DNA from: Liolophura sinensis
Taxonomy: Eukaryota; Mollusca; Polyplacophora; Chitonida; Chitonidae
Direction of reading: 5' to 3'
NCBI RefSeq assembly: GCF_032854445.1
Contig: NC_088302.1
Coordinates: forward strand, 55,406,237-55,470,236
Length of the DNA stretch: 64,000 bases
Under the pieces are notes generated by a model. The model was not told where the DNA came from, ran no database searches, and saw only the letters and a list, made by a program, of their open reading frames with translations. How positions within the stretch are numbered: the first letter of the stretch is position 1; every line of letters starts with the position of its first letter. The translations under genes were made by a program, and so were the position numbers. Shown here one piece after another: positions 34,301 to 48,500 of the stretch.

Positions 34301-37300
34301 CAAACCTTTCATTCTCAAGCACCGTCTCACGGTGAATGCTTGTCTGCTGAGAGCCCTCATTATGCCACAAATACATGTACCAATGTATTTCAGCTGAAAA
34401 TGAATGTCACTGAGAAATATCTGTGATCAGTTTCCCATGTCCATGTAATTCCATATGGTATGTCAGTCTATGTTTTGTTGCGTTACAATTGGAACTGTCC
34501 TCCTGTTGCTGAAAAATTACCTTTCCCGCGTTTTGAAATCGGGCCCCCCCCCATTAAACACAGAAAACTCAGTTTCCGAAAACGCAGTTTGAGTGATCAG
34601 CGTGAGTGGTCACGGTCACGCTCATCAATCTCCAGGGAGTTTTCTCCAATCAAGATGCACCTTTTGTGGAGTAAACCTTTACGTACTAAGTTCATTATGA
34701 TTAAAACTGAGGAAAAAATGAACTGTTGGTGGCAGTAGCATAGACTGACTGCTCAGTGAAGGATGAGCTTGTTTATTACATTTGGGGACTGTCCGCATGA
34801 TCCCCTGACCACCACCGATGCTCTCGCGCGGTGCCCAGTCAGTAAGAACCACAATCAACGCAATGAATCCTTGGATACACTTTCCGCATCCCATGGCGAA
34901 ACTTCAGGTCATTTACCGTTCTGAGAATTGGTACAAATTTTAGCACTTACATGTTGGCATTATTAATTATTACTTTAAGCTTACTTCAGATGTCATTTAG
35001 CAGCAAATTAAGAATATCCGTCAGTGGTTTTATCCCGACATAGTTCTGTGCTGATGGCCTGTCACAGATTGCCTTCATTCCACTCACTTCAAAATTGTGG
35101 ATTTTCAAATGTTAGTTTTTTAAATGATACTGTCATTTGATAAGTGACACGGCAATCTTGCAAAGACTGTTATAAGCAGGCTATGTTGAATCATAACTTG
35201 TTACATTGGAACATCTTTACTGTTAAATGTATGTAACTTAGCATCTGTTCCTTTACTGTTTTCTTGCTCTGTGACAGGTTGTTTTGATCTGGACCCTAAC
35301 CGTGTGCTAGATGTCATGTTGGAGTCATTTGAATGTCGCTCGACTCTACATAGCTACTTTGTGCCATTGATCAAGTCGTACATGGCTGAGCAGGGAACAA
35401 TATGCCATATCCTAGGATTCAAGTTCCATTTCTATCAGGTTAGAGAGGAAACAGTTGTACTTTAAAAATCCTTTTTGTTTAATCAGATGAGACATATTTC
35501 TAAAATCTCCCATGAGATAATAAGTAAGTGATCATTTCTAATAGTCTTGATCTCTGAAAGTGTCTTCAGTAATTTGTAATGAGAGTACTAACCCCTTTCC
35601 ATCTTTCCAGACTTTCCATCTTTCCAGACTTTCCATCTTGTGCACTGAACTATTTTATATTCCGTTACTAGTGATGTACCTTTTTCCATTGATTGTATTG
35701 GTTTTGATATTTGTCCAGGACCCTGCTGATGAAACTACTCCTCAGTCGTTGTACAGGGTGGCTGCTTTACTTCTCAAACACAAGCTTGTGCAGTTAGAGG
35801 ACCTGTACCCACATGTAAGTAGATCCAAGGGGTAAATTGGTGCACAATGGAGGGATAAAATAACAGTGCTTGTTTTTATTCATTTGATTTGTATTTTTTG
35901 TACAGCAGTGTGGGACAAAAGCTCATATGATTTGGTCAGGAACCAGTGAATGTGTGGCATTCTAGAGTATATGGTCAGAATGACTTGAAATGTCTTATAC
36001 TTTTACTGGCTGATCAATTTGCAGAGTCAGATGCCTACAAACTTAAGTAACGTAATCAGTATCATACTGTGTTCCCTCCTTGACTTTCATGGATTACATT
36101 TTGAGATATGTGCCATCTTGAGTTATAACTCTCCTGAATGTGTATTCCTCTTGGCTGACAGCTGTCCCCAGCAGACAGTGCCATAGCAGAACAACACAAG
36201 AAGCAGCTGATGGAGGCCAAGCAGTATGCTCGCAGTAAGAGCATTGTTAGTCTGGCTGACAAAACCGAGGACAAGGAAAAAGACATTGACAACAAAATAG
36301 ACCTGGTGAGTAGTGTAGCTTGTGCAATGCTGTACTGCGGCGCAGAGCACCTTTAGCATGCACATTGTGAAGACATATGTCACTAAGGTAAACGTGCTTG
36401 ATGCAAAATTTACCGAGGCTGCAGGCCAAAAGTGATCGAACAAAAGTGTAAATATCATTATACATATTGATGCTAAGGGAGATAACCACCACTAGATGTC
36501 GCTTCTGTTAATCTAATACAGCTCTCCTGTTCAGGAAAGTATTATCTATTTGTACATCAGTGACTGCTTGATAGAACACAAACAAAATGTGTGGAGAAAA
36601 AGCAAAGTTCGTCTTCATGAGGACTAACTGTCACATGTTACTCCAGACTTCGCCATACTAGGAAAGATGTCTTTAAGAGCCTTAACAGCTGTCTGGCTAC
36701 AAATTTCAAGTAACAAGCATAAAGCACAATACATAGTTCGTTGTAAAGTTTTTGATATTTCCAGTAGGGATGAGTCGGCATTAACATGTTATATGGGTGG
36801 AATAAAAACCATGAGATTGATGCAGCCTTGTCCAACACTGACGCTCCAGCCCGATAGTACAGTAGGCTGAATGTCCGCATCGGGAGGGTTAGATCCAGTT
36901 TCAGTCCTGGGTTGGGTCACACCTAAGACTTTAAAAGAGGAAATTCTAGCTTCTTCGCTTCGCGTTCAGCATTAAGGGGATAGTGCAACAACTGGTTGAC
37001 CTGTATAATGGCTTAGGCGGGGCAGCTTTCTTGCCTTCGGTATGTCGTCTCAGTGAAGCCGTGCTAGATAAAAGAGCAGTGGAATCCGTCCTGCAACAAG
37101 GAAGCACATTACACGCACGTGCACTCTAAAGACTCCTTGGTCGTCATGTGACTGAAAAATTGTTAAGTACGACGTTAAACCCCAAGCACTCTCTCCCTCC
37201 AACACTGACGCACCAGTGCCAATGGAAATGCTGGCAAGTTGAAAGCTAACTGGACAAATTGAAAACAGTTAATTGCCAAACGTGGGATATATCATTATTC

Positions 37301-40300
37301 ATTTTTTTAAATTTTTGATTTATTTATTTATTTTTTATTTTTATGATATACCTATAATGATGTAGTTACTTTTTTGTTTTAAAACAGAGAAAGTGAAAGT
37401 TATAATTACTTACAAAGTTAGGAACAAATGAACATGAAATTACATGGAAGTCGGCTGGTAGCCATGTAAAGCTTATAGAATAAATCAGTTTATCTCATAT
37501 AAATGAATTTTCTTGTTTTGTGACCTGAAATTTTCAAAGATAACTTGTCAGTGTGATGTACACTAGATATCTAAGGTAGTTGCTCTAAAATCCCAGAGTA
37601 TTTGCCAGAATCTTTTATTATGTGATGTGGGATTAGGCTTCCAGTTTTATAGTCATAGGTATTATCCGAAGTGTATGTATGAGGTTTGGGTTTTTGGACA
37701 TACACCACATACACCCCTGACCACTGTGTCTGCTTGTGAGGGGGCGGGTCCCTGACACTACAGAGGTGTCAGCACTGAAATGCCATGCTGTACATGTAGG
37801 TAACTGACACTACAGAGATGTCAGCACTGAAGTGCCATGCTGTACATGTAGGTAACTGACACTACAGAGGTGTCAGCACTGAAGTGCCATGCTGTACATG
37901 TGTGAGGTTTGGGTTTTTGGACATACACCACATACACCCCTGACCACTGTGTCTGCTTGTGAGGGGGCGGGTCCCTGACACTACAGAGGTGTCAGCACTG
38001 AAATGCCATGCTGTACATGTAGGTAACTGACACTACAGAGGTGTCAGCACTGAAGTGCCATGCTGTAGATGTAGGTAACTGACACTACAGAGGTGTCAGC
38101 ACTGAAGTGCCATGCTGTACATGTAGGTAACTGACACTACAGAGGTGTCAGCACTGAAGTGCCATGCAGTACCTGTAGGTAACTGACACCGATGCCTAAT
38201 GTTACGGTATTGAAAACAGCAACAGAAAACAGACTCAGTGACTCAATATTACAATGTAAACAATGCTTTATAGATAAAATGAGACGTACAGTTTTACAGA
38301 CAGTTCAACAACAACAACATAAAAAAAACATACACATCAGTATTACCGGTCTTTAAAAGTTTCCAGTTCACCTTTGCATCCCAAGGAACGTATTCCAGGA
38401 GATCCAACGTAAAGACCATGGGATAAACACACAATTCACACACGTCACAAATTGTCCCAGTCAGGTACTTCGCTAGGTTAGCGAACGCGAACACTGTACA
38501 CAGGCTACACAGAACTGGAACAGTCAAGCCTTTGAATGACGTCACACCCGCAGAGCACAACACAGGGTAAATCCAGGCATGGAGGTATAATCCACTTTAG
38601 AACAGTCACAGCTCCCGCAGAAACTCACAAACGAGCCGTTCAGAGACGTAGAGTAATGTCACCTTGTGGCAGTACGAACGTCCTTTGCAAAACTGAAAAC
38701 TTCAGTTTAGAGTCCGTGACGACCTTGTCGGTCAGGTGAGGTCAGCGTGTTAAACAAATTACACAGTCAACACTGTATAATCATAATAAAGATCCGAACA
38801 CCAATAAACGTGACTTCCGCAGAAATTCACTTAAACCAGACATCAGTACAACTGTGTTACACGAACGGTGCCGGCATAGAAATCTGTCCTCCCAAACGAA
38901 ACTGGGATCACCAGCTCATATCAATATAATGGACTCGATACGAGAGCGTCGCACACTCTCATGGCTCCCAGTGGATGCAGCAAAAATACCTCCTCTCTGC
39001 ACAGAAAACACGGCTTATATATGTTCCAGGTGGATTCAACTATTCTTATACACAGAATTAACAGCCAATGAAATAAACGAAGCATTGAACAAGGTGCTTT
39101 CGATCCAAGTCCAAGTCCAAGTAATGTTGCGTAGCTCCAGAGGTAGTTCAAGGATATGACTGTAGGGTTTTTAAATACCAGTCAAACACCGAGACCATTG
39201 TGGACCTCAGTGTCAGTTATGTGGGGTTATTGTACGTCTGTGTGATTGTACAAACAAGTTAATATGAAAAGTATGGCTGCATGTTTATGGCTCATTAGTA
39301 TGTGGATTAAGATCCTTGAAAAGTGCAGGAAAACAAGACTATTTAAATCCTTGAAAGTTTTGGGAAAAGATTTTTTTCAGAAGTGTGGTTCTACCTTTGT
39401 TTGTATCTGTATCATCTGTATTATGGTGATTTTTCTGTTCTAAAATTAATAAATCGTCAAATGCCATGTTATTCAACATTACCTTGAGGGTTAGATATTT
39501 GTTTCCTCAGACATGCCTCACACATATATTCATATTCTGTTGTACTTATATTTCAGTTTGAGAGCAATCAGAAGCTTGGATTGATCAAAGCTCTGATAGA
39601 GGTAGAGGATTGGCCTAACGCCAAGTGTATCATGGACAGAATGCCTCCGTTCTTTGCATCCTCTCACAAAGCCGTGTCTGCAGCTCTCTGTTCTCTGATC
39701 CATGCCATCATGGAGCCCCTGTACAGGAAGTAAGTACTTCCTCGGTGTTGCCAGTGTGCTCATTCATGGATTCCTTGGCCTGAAATGCTTTGTAATTCTG
39801 GGTTTCACCTGTTCTTTACATCATATTATACCTATTTTCCCCTTAAATCAGTTCAGACATTAATTCATTTCTAAAATGGAAGTGATGTATGCGATGCTGA
39901 TAGGTAATGTAACAACAACAAAGATGTAAAACCATGTCTTGCAATGAAGCAAAGCACTAAATTTCAGAAAATTTTTATTCTCTTCGTACACCAGGATTTG
40001 TGAATAGTTCTAAGATTGTATTAGTACAAACCCGTTCAGACATAAATGGTTGATCCTCAGGCACACAGGTCTTCCCAGCTCTGTATCCAGGAAGAGGATG
40101 AGGGATGGCAGTCAGCAGCCATTGGCTGTGGGGTCCATCAACTCGTATCAGGGTTTACACAGACAAGTGTTTCCCATGCTCAGCTACCTGGGGCCCAGTC
40201 TACACAATGATGTCCTCCTCATTGCCAAAATCATCCGTCTGGGCAAGGCTTTCATGAACATGGTATGTGCTCAACATGTTTGACCATAACTGATGAAATA

Positions 40301-43300
40301 AAATGTCTTTGGGAAGTACTGCTTGAGACTTTTAGCTGTAAATTTCAGTCTCCTTCAACAGTGTGAATTGCCATGCCTATGCTAGCTATGATTTACTGAA
40401 CTAATAAAAACATGTGTTCATTTCCTCTGGGACTGACTGTCGTGTAAGGCATCCATCAAAAGAACAGACAAATGACAAGTTGGTGTGTGATGTTTGGTAT
40501 GGGTGTTTCAGAGGAGAGATGGGGGTATATCCCCAGAGGATGACCTGGCTTACTATGGGTTTCTCACCATGCTGGATGAGGTGATCTTACCCAGCCTCAC
40601 CCTGCTTCCCTGTAACTGCTCTATCTCAGAGGAGCTCTGGAGTCTTCTCAAACTCTACCCCTATGAGCTCAGGTATGTGTTCTCATGTGTTACAGTACTA
40701 AAATCTAATTAAGTTAACACAAGCAAGAATAATGTAAACAGTGTTCGGATAAACTGGCTTTTGTGGTGAAATGGTCATTGTATAGGACATGGAACCCTGG
40801 TCAGGAAGACAGGATGGAAAAGTGTAGTTTTGAAGACTGCCCAAAAACAAACCTTTGTGCAGATGTGAATCTTACTAATATGGTTATTTGATAGTTATGA
40901 ATGTAATTAATGAGACTTTATTTATTATTATTTCTGGCTTTCAGGTATCGCTTGTATGGTCGGTGGAAAAATGAGACATGTAACGTACACCCTGCCTTAA
41001 TTCGGGCTAAGGCAGACTGTCTGGACAGAGCGAAATACATAATGAAGTAAGTCAAAAGTTCTGCTGATACAGGTGGATGTAAGCTTTCTTGAGGTGTAAT
41101 AGGCTGTAATGTTAAGGTTACAACGAGTTAATTAACTTGAAAGTCTGTAGTGCAGTATGCATCTGATCATGTATCCTTGTCTTTATAAATAGTTACCATA
41201 ATATGGTTACCTGGTGAAAGGGGATTTCCCCGCCTTTTGCCGTTAATCTACCATATGACAACTTGTCTGTTGTGTATAAAATTAGTGTTAATGAAGTTCA
41301 GTGAAATTTTTTTTAATTATTTTTCGTATTATTTGAATATTTTCAGACGTCTTGCTAAGGAGAATGTGAAACCCTCAGGAAGGCAGCTAGGCAAACTCAG
41401 TCACAGTAGTCCCGGTACTGTGTTTGAATATGTAAGTTACAGCTCTTAAATACTTCAGCTTTGAAGGGCCATAATTTAAGTACACTGACCGTATAATATA
41501 ATATTGCTGCAGCTTGTCCTTAGCATGAATTTCAATCTTTTGAGGTGAGTTTTAATTAGATTTTGGTTGGATGATTTTATAACTGACGTGTATATCCCTT
41601 CACTATATCTTACTTTCTGTGTCCAGGTGTTATCACAGATCCAGAGATATGACAATTTCATTGGCCCTGTGGTGGACTCAATGAAGTTTCTAACATCTCT
41701 GTCCTATGACATGTTGACATGTATCCTTTAACCTGAAATGTTGACATCTATGCTGGTAATCCTTATTTGGGATAAATCTTTTGGGATGCATTGGTAAGCC
41801 AGAGTCATTCCTAACCAATTGTTGAGTGTTGTGCAGTAGTAGATAATAGTACTGTGCTCTGTCAGGTACTTGGCAAGGTGTGCTGTTTTCTTTCTGGCAT
41901 AAACCAGTTATCATATAAGTGAAAACCATAAATGCCAATCAAATAATCGAGTATGGTAATTATAATAAAAGATTTACAGCATAGAGAGTAAAGGCAGATC
42001 AGTGAAGACAAGAAGCAGTTAGAAATTTTGAAGCAGTTAGAAGCAGTAACGTTCTTTTAGGTCACATTGGCAAAATCATTATATGCGTTTCAAAAACCTG
42101 GCGATTTGTGTGAGTATAAATTGAATGATGACTTTCTAAGTTGATGTGTAGATGATGTGCAGTTCTGACCTTAACTTTACTAAAGACTGTATCATTGAAG
42201 CCGTGGCTAACCCAGAAAAGGAGCGTCTGAAGCACGATGACACCAATATATCACTGTGGTTACAGAGTAAGTAGATTCGAAGAAGTCACATGGCCCATTG
42301 TTAACATGTGGTCAGGTCCGTGTCGATTTAACAGAAATAAATCAGTAATCTGTTTGCAATTGTTAATACAAATAAATAAAGTTATACACATTATGATAAT
42401 ACAGATTATCTGTACGATGTGTAAGAGAATTAGTGGTAATAAGTCAAGATCTATCACAAGAGGGAAACTCTCTATGTACGATGTGTAAGTAAGAGAGTTA
42501 GTGGTAATAAGCCAAGACCTATCACAAGAGGGAAACTATATGTACGATGTGTAAGTAAGAGAGTTAGTGGTAATAAGTCAAGACCTATCACTAGAGGGAA
42601 ACTCTATATGTACGATGTGTAAGTAAGAGAGTTAGTGGTAATAAGTCAAGACCTATCACTAGAGGGAAACTCTATATGTACGATGTGTAAGTAAGAGAGT
42701 TAGTGGTAATAAGTCAAGACCTATCACTAGAGGGAAACTATATGTACGATGTGTAAGTAAGAGAGTTAGTGGTAATAAGTCAAGACCTATCACTAGAGGG
42801 AAACTCTCTCTCTCTCTCTCTATATATATGTATATGCTAAATGCTAATTTATGTTTCAGGTTTGGCCAACTTTGCTGGGTCCATATGTAAAAAGTACCAG
42901 ATTGAGCTGACAGGAATGCTACAGTATGTAGCCAATCAACTGAAAGCAGGCAAAAGGTAAGTGCCTGATTTACAGTTTAAACCTGTGGTAATTGATTAAG
43001 GATCACAGTGAAAATGCTCTTTGAAATGTTTTAAAATTTCTGAATGTATAAATTCTGGACTAGTCTTAGTGACGATTTTGAATGTGTGAAGTCTAAGCTC
43101 TTTATAAGACATACATATACATTTACTTCTTGGTGATATCTACTAAAGACACTTTAACATGTTGTGGTGTTTTTGAGCGAATGCCATATTCATCAAAATT
43201 GGAACGTATGAAACGAAGTTGATTTTGCTTCCGTTCAGCTCATCTCATTTGATCATCTATACTACACATCTCAAAGTGTGAATCTGGTATATTCCTTACC

Positions 43301-45518
43301 ATAGAAAGTTTCTGGCATTGCCTGATAACTGAGGCATTAACAGATGTTCAGTATCTTCTGCCCAGCCCTTAAGGGCAATAATGTTCAGAGACTGTTCATG
43401 TGACAGCCATGGCCATGACCAATAGGGTTCTAATACTTACAGCTCTGTGTGGTTGTGTTTTAGTTTTGACCTGCTGTTGTTGAGGGAGATACTACAGAAG
43501 ATGGCTGGTATAGAGATCTCTGAGGAGATCACAGATGACCAGCTGGAAGCCATGTCAGGAGGGGAGCTTCTCAAGCAGGAGGTGGGTGGCTTTTCTCCAA
43601 GCTCTTCATAGTCATGGGGTACCAAAGAACATTTTCTTAGATTTTCCACAGATGACAATGTGTCACGACTCACATTTGTTCATTTCCGCAGTGGTCATGG
43701 TAACCACATAGCCATTTTTCTTATATATACTTTATCAAGAGTTATGATCTCGTGTCCGGGCTATGAGGCCAACTGTTTTCTGCGTATGGTTTTAATTTTT
43801 GTTGGATATCTTCACGCATGTTGATGTGTCGTGACTCATATTTGTTAATTGTGGCTGTTTGCCATGGTTCCCAGATGGCCAGTTTCCCTATATACACTAT
43901 ATAGATAGATATGATTTTGTGCCCGGGCTATAACTCCATTTGTTTTCTCTGTAGAGCTTTAATTTTGTTGGACACATACATAAACAGATGATGATGTGTC
44001 TCGACTCACATTTGTCCATTCTTTGCTGTTGTCATGGCTACCAAATTGCCATTTCCCTATGTATACTATATAAATAGATATGATTTCCTGTCCAGGCTAT
44101 AGCCCCAGTTGTTTTCCACATGGTTTTAATTTTTCATGGATATATAGATACACAGATGATGATGTGTCACGACTCACATTTGTCTAGTTTTGCTGTTGTC
44201 ATGGTAACCAGATAACCATTTTCCTTATATATGCTGTATAAATAGATATGATTTTGTGTCCTATCTACAACTCCAACTGTTTTCCACACAGAGGTTTATT
44301 TTTTGGTATATATATATATATATGTATAGATGACGATGTGTCACGATTCACAATTGACCACTTCCATGGTTGCCATGGGAACAAGATAGCCATTTTCCTT
44401 CAATGTACAATGTAAATAAAAATGATTTCGTGTCTGGGCTTCAACTCCAACTGTTTTCCACACAGAGTATTCATTTTTGGTGGACACATCTGTCCACTTT
44501 TGCGGCTGTCATGATAACCACATGCCTGTCATCAACTCCCGTGAAGATTCCCCTTAGGGGTTATATTCACCACAATACTGCTGGTATTTCTTTATACATT
44601 TCAAACAGATGCATTTGTTAGGGTGTATGCTCAGCTGACATCAGAGGCCTTTTGTGCTCACCCAACATCGGAGGCCCTCTATGCTCACCTGACATTAGAG
44701 GCCTTCTATGTTCACCTGACATCAGAGGCCCTCTATGCTCACCTGACATTAGAGGCCCTTGGGCGGGATGCACATTGGCTTTATTCACAGTTGTGTAAGC
44801 TCACCCACCCAAGCTAATCTCTATTGAGACGTTAAGTAGTTAGGTGTTTGATAGAATTTCCATTAGACAGTCAGTTAGTGAGTCCATAACCCGTACGAAT
44901 TTGTCAAAGCAATGTGTACTTGTTTGTTAGCATCTTGAAATTTACACTTCGCATTAGCTGTTTGTTGGACTTCTCATGTCATTTCTTTTATGTCTAATAA
45001 TATGACTCAAACACTGGCTGTATCCTGCAATAAAGCTGCACTGTATTTCATTTACATCGATTTCATCAGTGATGATGCTGCAGTTATTGTATACAGGCAT
45101 GTGATTATTTTACAGGGTGGATACTTCTCTCAAGTGAGGAACACCAAAAAGTCGTCCACAAGGTTAAAAGATGTATTGTTGGAAAATGATTTGGCGTTGT
45201 CTCTGTGTATGCTGATGGCTCAGCAGAGGGATGGGGTGATCTATCGTGAAGGCGAGGAACGGCATCTCAAACTTGTGGGCAAACTCTATGACCAGGTAAG
45301 TGACTGTCAGTCAAAACATTTGTTCTAAAATCTTCTGTTTAGCAACACTGTAAATCTGTGATTTGTCTTGCAAACCTGTAAGTTGACGGACAGGTTTATG
45401 GGTGATGAAAACCGGTGCGCCCTGAGGAAAGCACCACCCTAAGCCAGATACATGAGAGCCCCCTTATTTAAAGTCACAGCCGACGCGTGATTTACATTAG
45501 AGAAATAAACAATATTTA

Positions 45519-45576
<58 letters not shown>

Positions 45577-48500
45577 TATTTTGTATGTGTTTTGATGTTT
45601 TGCAAAAGTTTAAATGGTAACCACCTGTGTTTTATGTTTAGTGTCAGGACACCCTGGTGCAGTTTGGTAGTTTCCTGTCCATGCAGCTGAGTACAGAAGA
45701 GTTTGTGAAGAGGCTACCATCTATAGACATCCTGGTGTCTACATTCAATGTCCCACCAGATGCTGCATTCTTCCTCTCCAGATCTCTGTACACGCATGGA
45801 ATTGCTGTGAGTTGTCTCCCTTTATCATTGTCAAGTCTCGATTACCGAATATAATGTCATTTGGTGGAGATATGTCCCTTGTAATAGCATCTCAACTTCC
45901 CAGTAAGATTTGTCACCAACTCTTTATCTTTAACCTGAGTTAAAGAAAACTTGCTTTAAAGTTTTTACAAATTTTAAACATCCAGATCAGCTTCAAAATG
46001 AAAACTGTTTTGAAGATCCCGATCACTGAGTGGAATATTTATCAATACCGGTATTATTTATGTGTACATTATTCTGTGTAATGAGCTTAGTGATCTAGCC
46101 ACACAATGCAGTGAATCAAATTGTCACAACATATGTTGGTGTGATTATCGGTTATTTTTCAGTAATGAAATGGAGTACCTGTACATCTGTACCCCTGTTT
46201 ATATTCAAATTGGAGTACAAGGGCTTTGAACCTTTGTTTAGCTTCTGAAAAAGAAAATTCCTTCTCACACCTTTTTTGTTTTTCTTGCAGACAAAGTTTG
46301 ATGAACTGAAGAAAATTGACAAAAGTAACAAGCAAACATCTAGTCAGCAGAAGGTATGTATTTTTTTTAATATCTTCAGGTTTAGAAACAAGTGATGAAA
46401 GATGTAATTTTTAAGATACAACAATTTTTGTATTCCATAGGCTACTGCTTTGATTATAATACGGAAAATAACTTGGACCTTAGAGGGCTGGAGTAAACCT
46501 TGGTGTCGATAATGGAGACCGCTGAAGCAGTGTCAAGACGAAGTTTTACTGAACTTTTGAAAAAAAATCTTATAAAATGTTTAATGCCACTGCAAGATAC
46601 TTCGAATGGTAGTCTTTCAGTGAACATAAACATCAGTCAGCAGCTGTCTTTCCCTTTAAAAAAATTTGGTTACAATTTTCCATGTAAAAATAAATATTTT
46701 GTGAAAGGAAGCATTTTTTCTTGCATGTTCAGCTTCGGAACCTTACCAAAATAAAGACATATTTCTGAAAAGTTTGTATAACAATGTATGAAAAAATGAA
46801 GTAACTAGGGTATTATAGTGTGACCTTTTGAAATGCAGTTGCAGAGATACTTGGAGGCTGTAGAGTCTGTGATGAGTCCTGTTGTTGAGCTGGTCAGACC
46901 GTTGCACACCCCCAAAGTCTGGGATGATCTCAGGTAGGCCTTTCACACCTCCTTAGTGATCCTTAGTGATAACTTCCTATGGGCCTTTAAATCAAAAATA
47001 TTCCATGAACCAGTCATACACAGTGTCGGGCATTAGTAATAGGGTTACTTGCCTAAGTCATCTCAGTGAAGCAGCTCTAGATAAACGAGCGGTGGAAATC
47101 TGTCCTGCAACATGGACACACATTACATGCACAACTTAAGATTCCTTTGTCATCATTTGAGTGAAAAATTGTTAAGTATGACGTTAAACCCCAAGCACTC
47201 GCTCACTCACTCACTGGCTTACTCTACAATGGGATCTTGTTTGTGTTTTCAGCCCCCAGTTTTATGTGACATTTTGGTCCTTGTCCATGTATGATCTGTG
47301 CCCCCCTTCTACCATGTACGAGAAACAACTACAACAGCTCAAGTCACAAATTGATGCCATAGAGGACAACAGAGAATTGGTGGGTTTCAGCAAGATATTG
47401 TAGTCTACATGCTGTTCGCTGTTGTTTGAGTTTGTTATCTAACTCAAATAAACAACATATAAATGTACTTTACACTCTTACTTTCCACATTGAAAATAAC
47501 TATGAGACTAGATTTTTACTGGTGTGTGTCTGTGATATACGATGGTCAGATTTATACCATTGCTCTTTGCTGTCAACCTCGCAACTGAATTGACAAGAGC
47601 TTGATTTGAACCTGCGACTTTTTCGTTCACCAATAACCTTGGTGAGAATAATGCTCTAAGCTACAGGATTTTGACCAGCCCGGATAGCACAGCTGGTAGA
47701 GCATAGATTCAGGATCAATCCTGGGTCGAGTCACACCTAGGACTTTAACCCTTTCCAGACTGAATATATTTGCATAGATTAAAGAATTAACTGTATGCAT
47801 GGAGTCTTTTTAATGCAGGAAGGCTATTATAAGCTTGCTTGCCAAAACCTATACCATTCCTGAAACCCTGATATTAGGACTACATGACTCTGAACAGACT
47901 TCTCCAAAGGAGTGGTTTTTGGTGGTTTCCATGGAAACCAAAATCACTGATTTACTAAAAATCGCGATAAATGGGTTTTTTCTGGTTACAGGGAGGAGAT
48001 AATGGTCAGATAAGTTCATATTGTTACTTTTATATTTGTGCTTCAAGTGTTTTATGAGAAAATAAAAGTATTTTTCAACCTTTTCCTATTTATCTCACAC
48101 CTGAGCAGGTCATTACTGAACACTGGTTACCAAGTATCGCGACAAGGTGTCACATGTGTACATATATTTGAAACAATGATACATGTACATACAAGTGAAA
48201 TAAAGTGGTAGATACTCTACATGCATACAGTGTATAACCAGTGTATATGTAAACAAAGTAAATCAGGAAGTAAGTTGACAGGAAATTTTATTGCCATGGA
48301 AACGGAATGTACCTGAAATGGCATTGAGCCTCACAAACCATCGATAGCATGAAGATCATATTTCAAAAACTGATTTATACTTGATTTGGACTCATTACAA
48401 AGTACAGACCTTTCAGTGTTTCCAATAATCTTTGTATTTATGATAGACAGCATAACAGTTTCTGTCCTTATTCAAACACAGGGCAACTTTACACGTGTCA

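Noticed and set aside
38294-38563. 89-codon minus-strand frame with hydrophobic segments
   Set aside because: No homology recognised and no second exon; kept only as part of the CpG-richer segment.
41780-41945. Possible further SINE family A copy
   Set aside because: Only the tail words (TATAAGTGAAAACCATAAATGC, CAATCAAATAA) resemble the family; too diverged to support.
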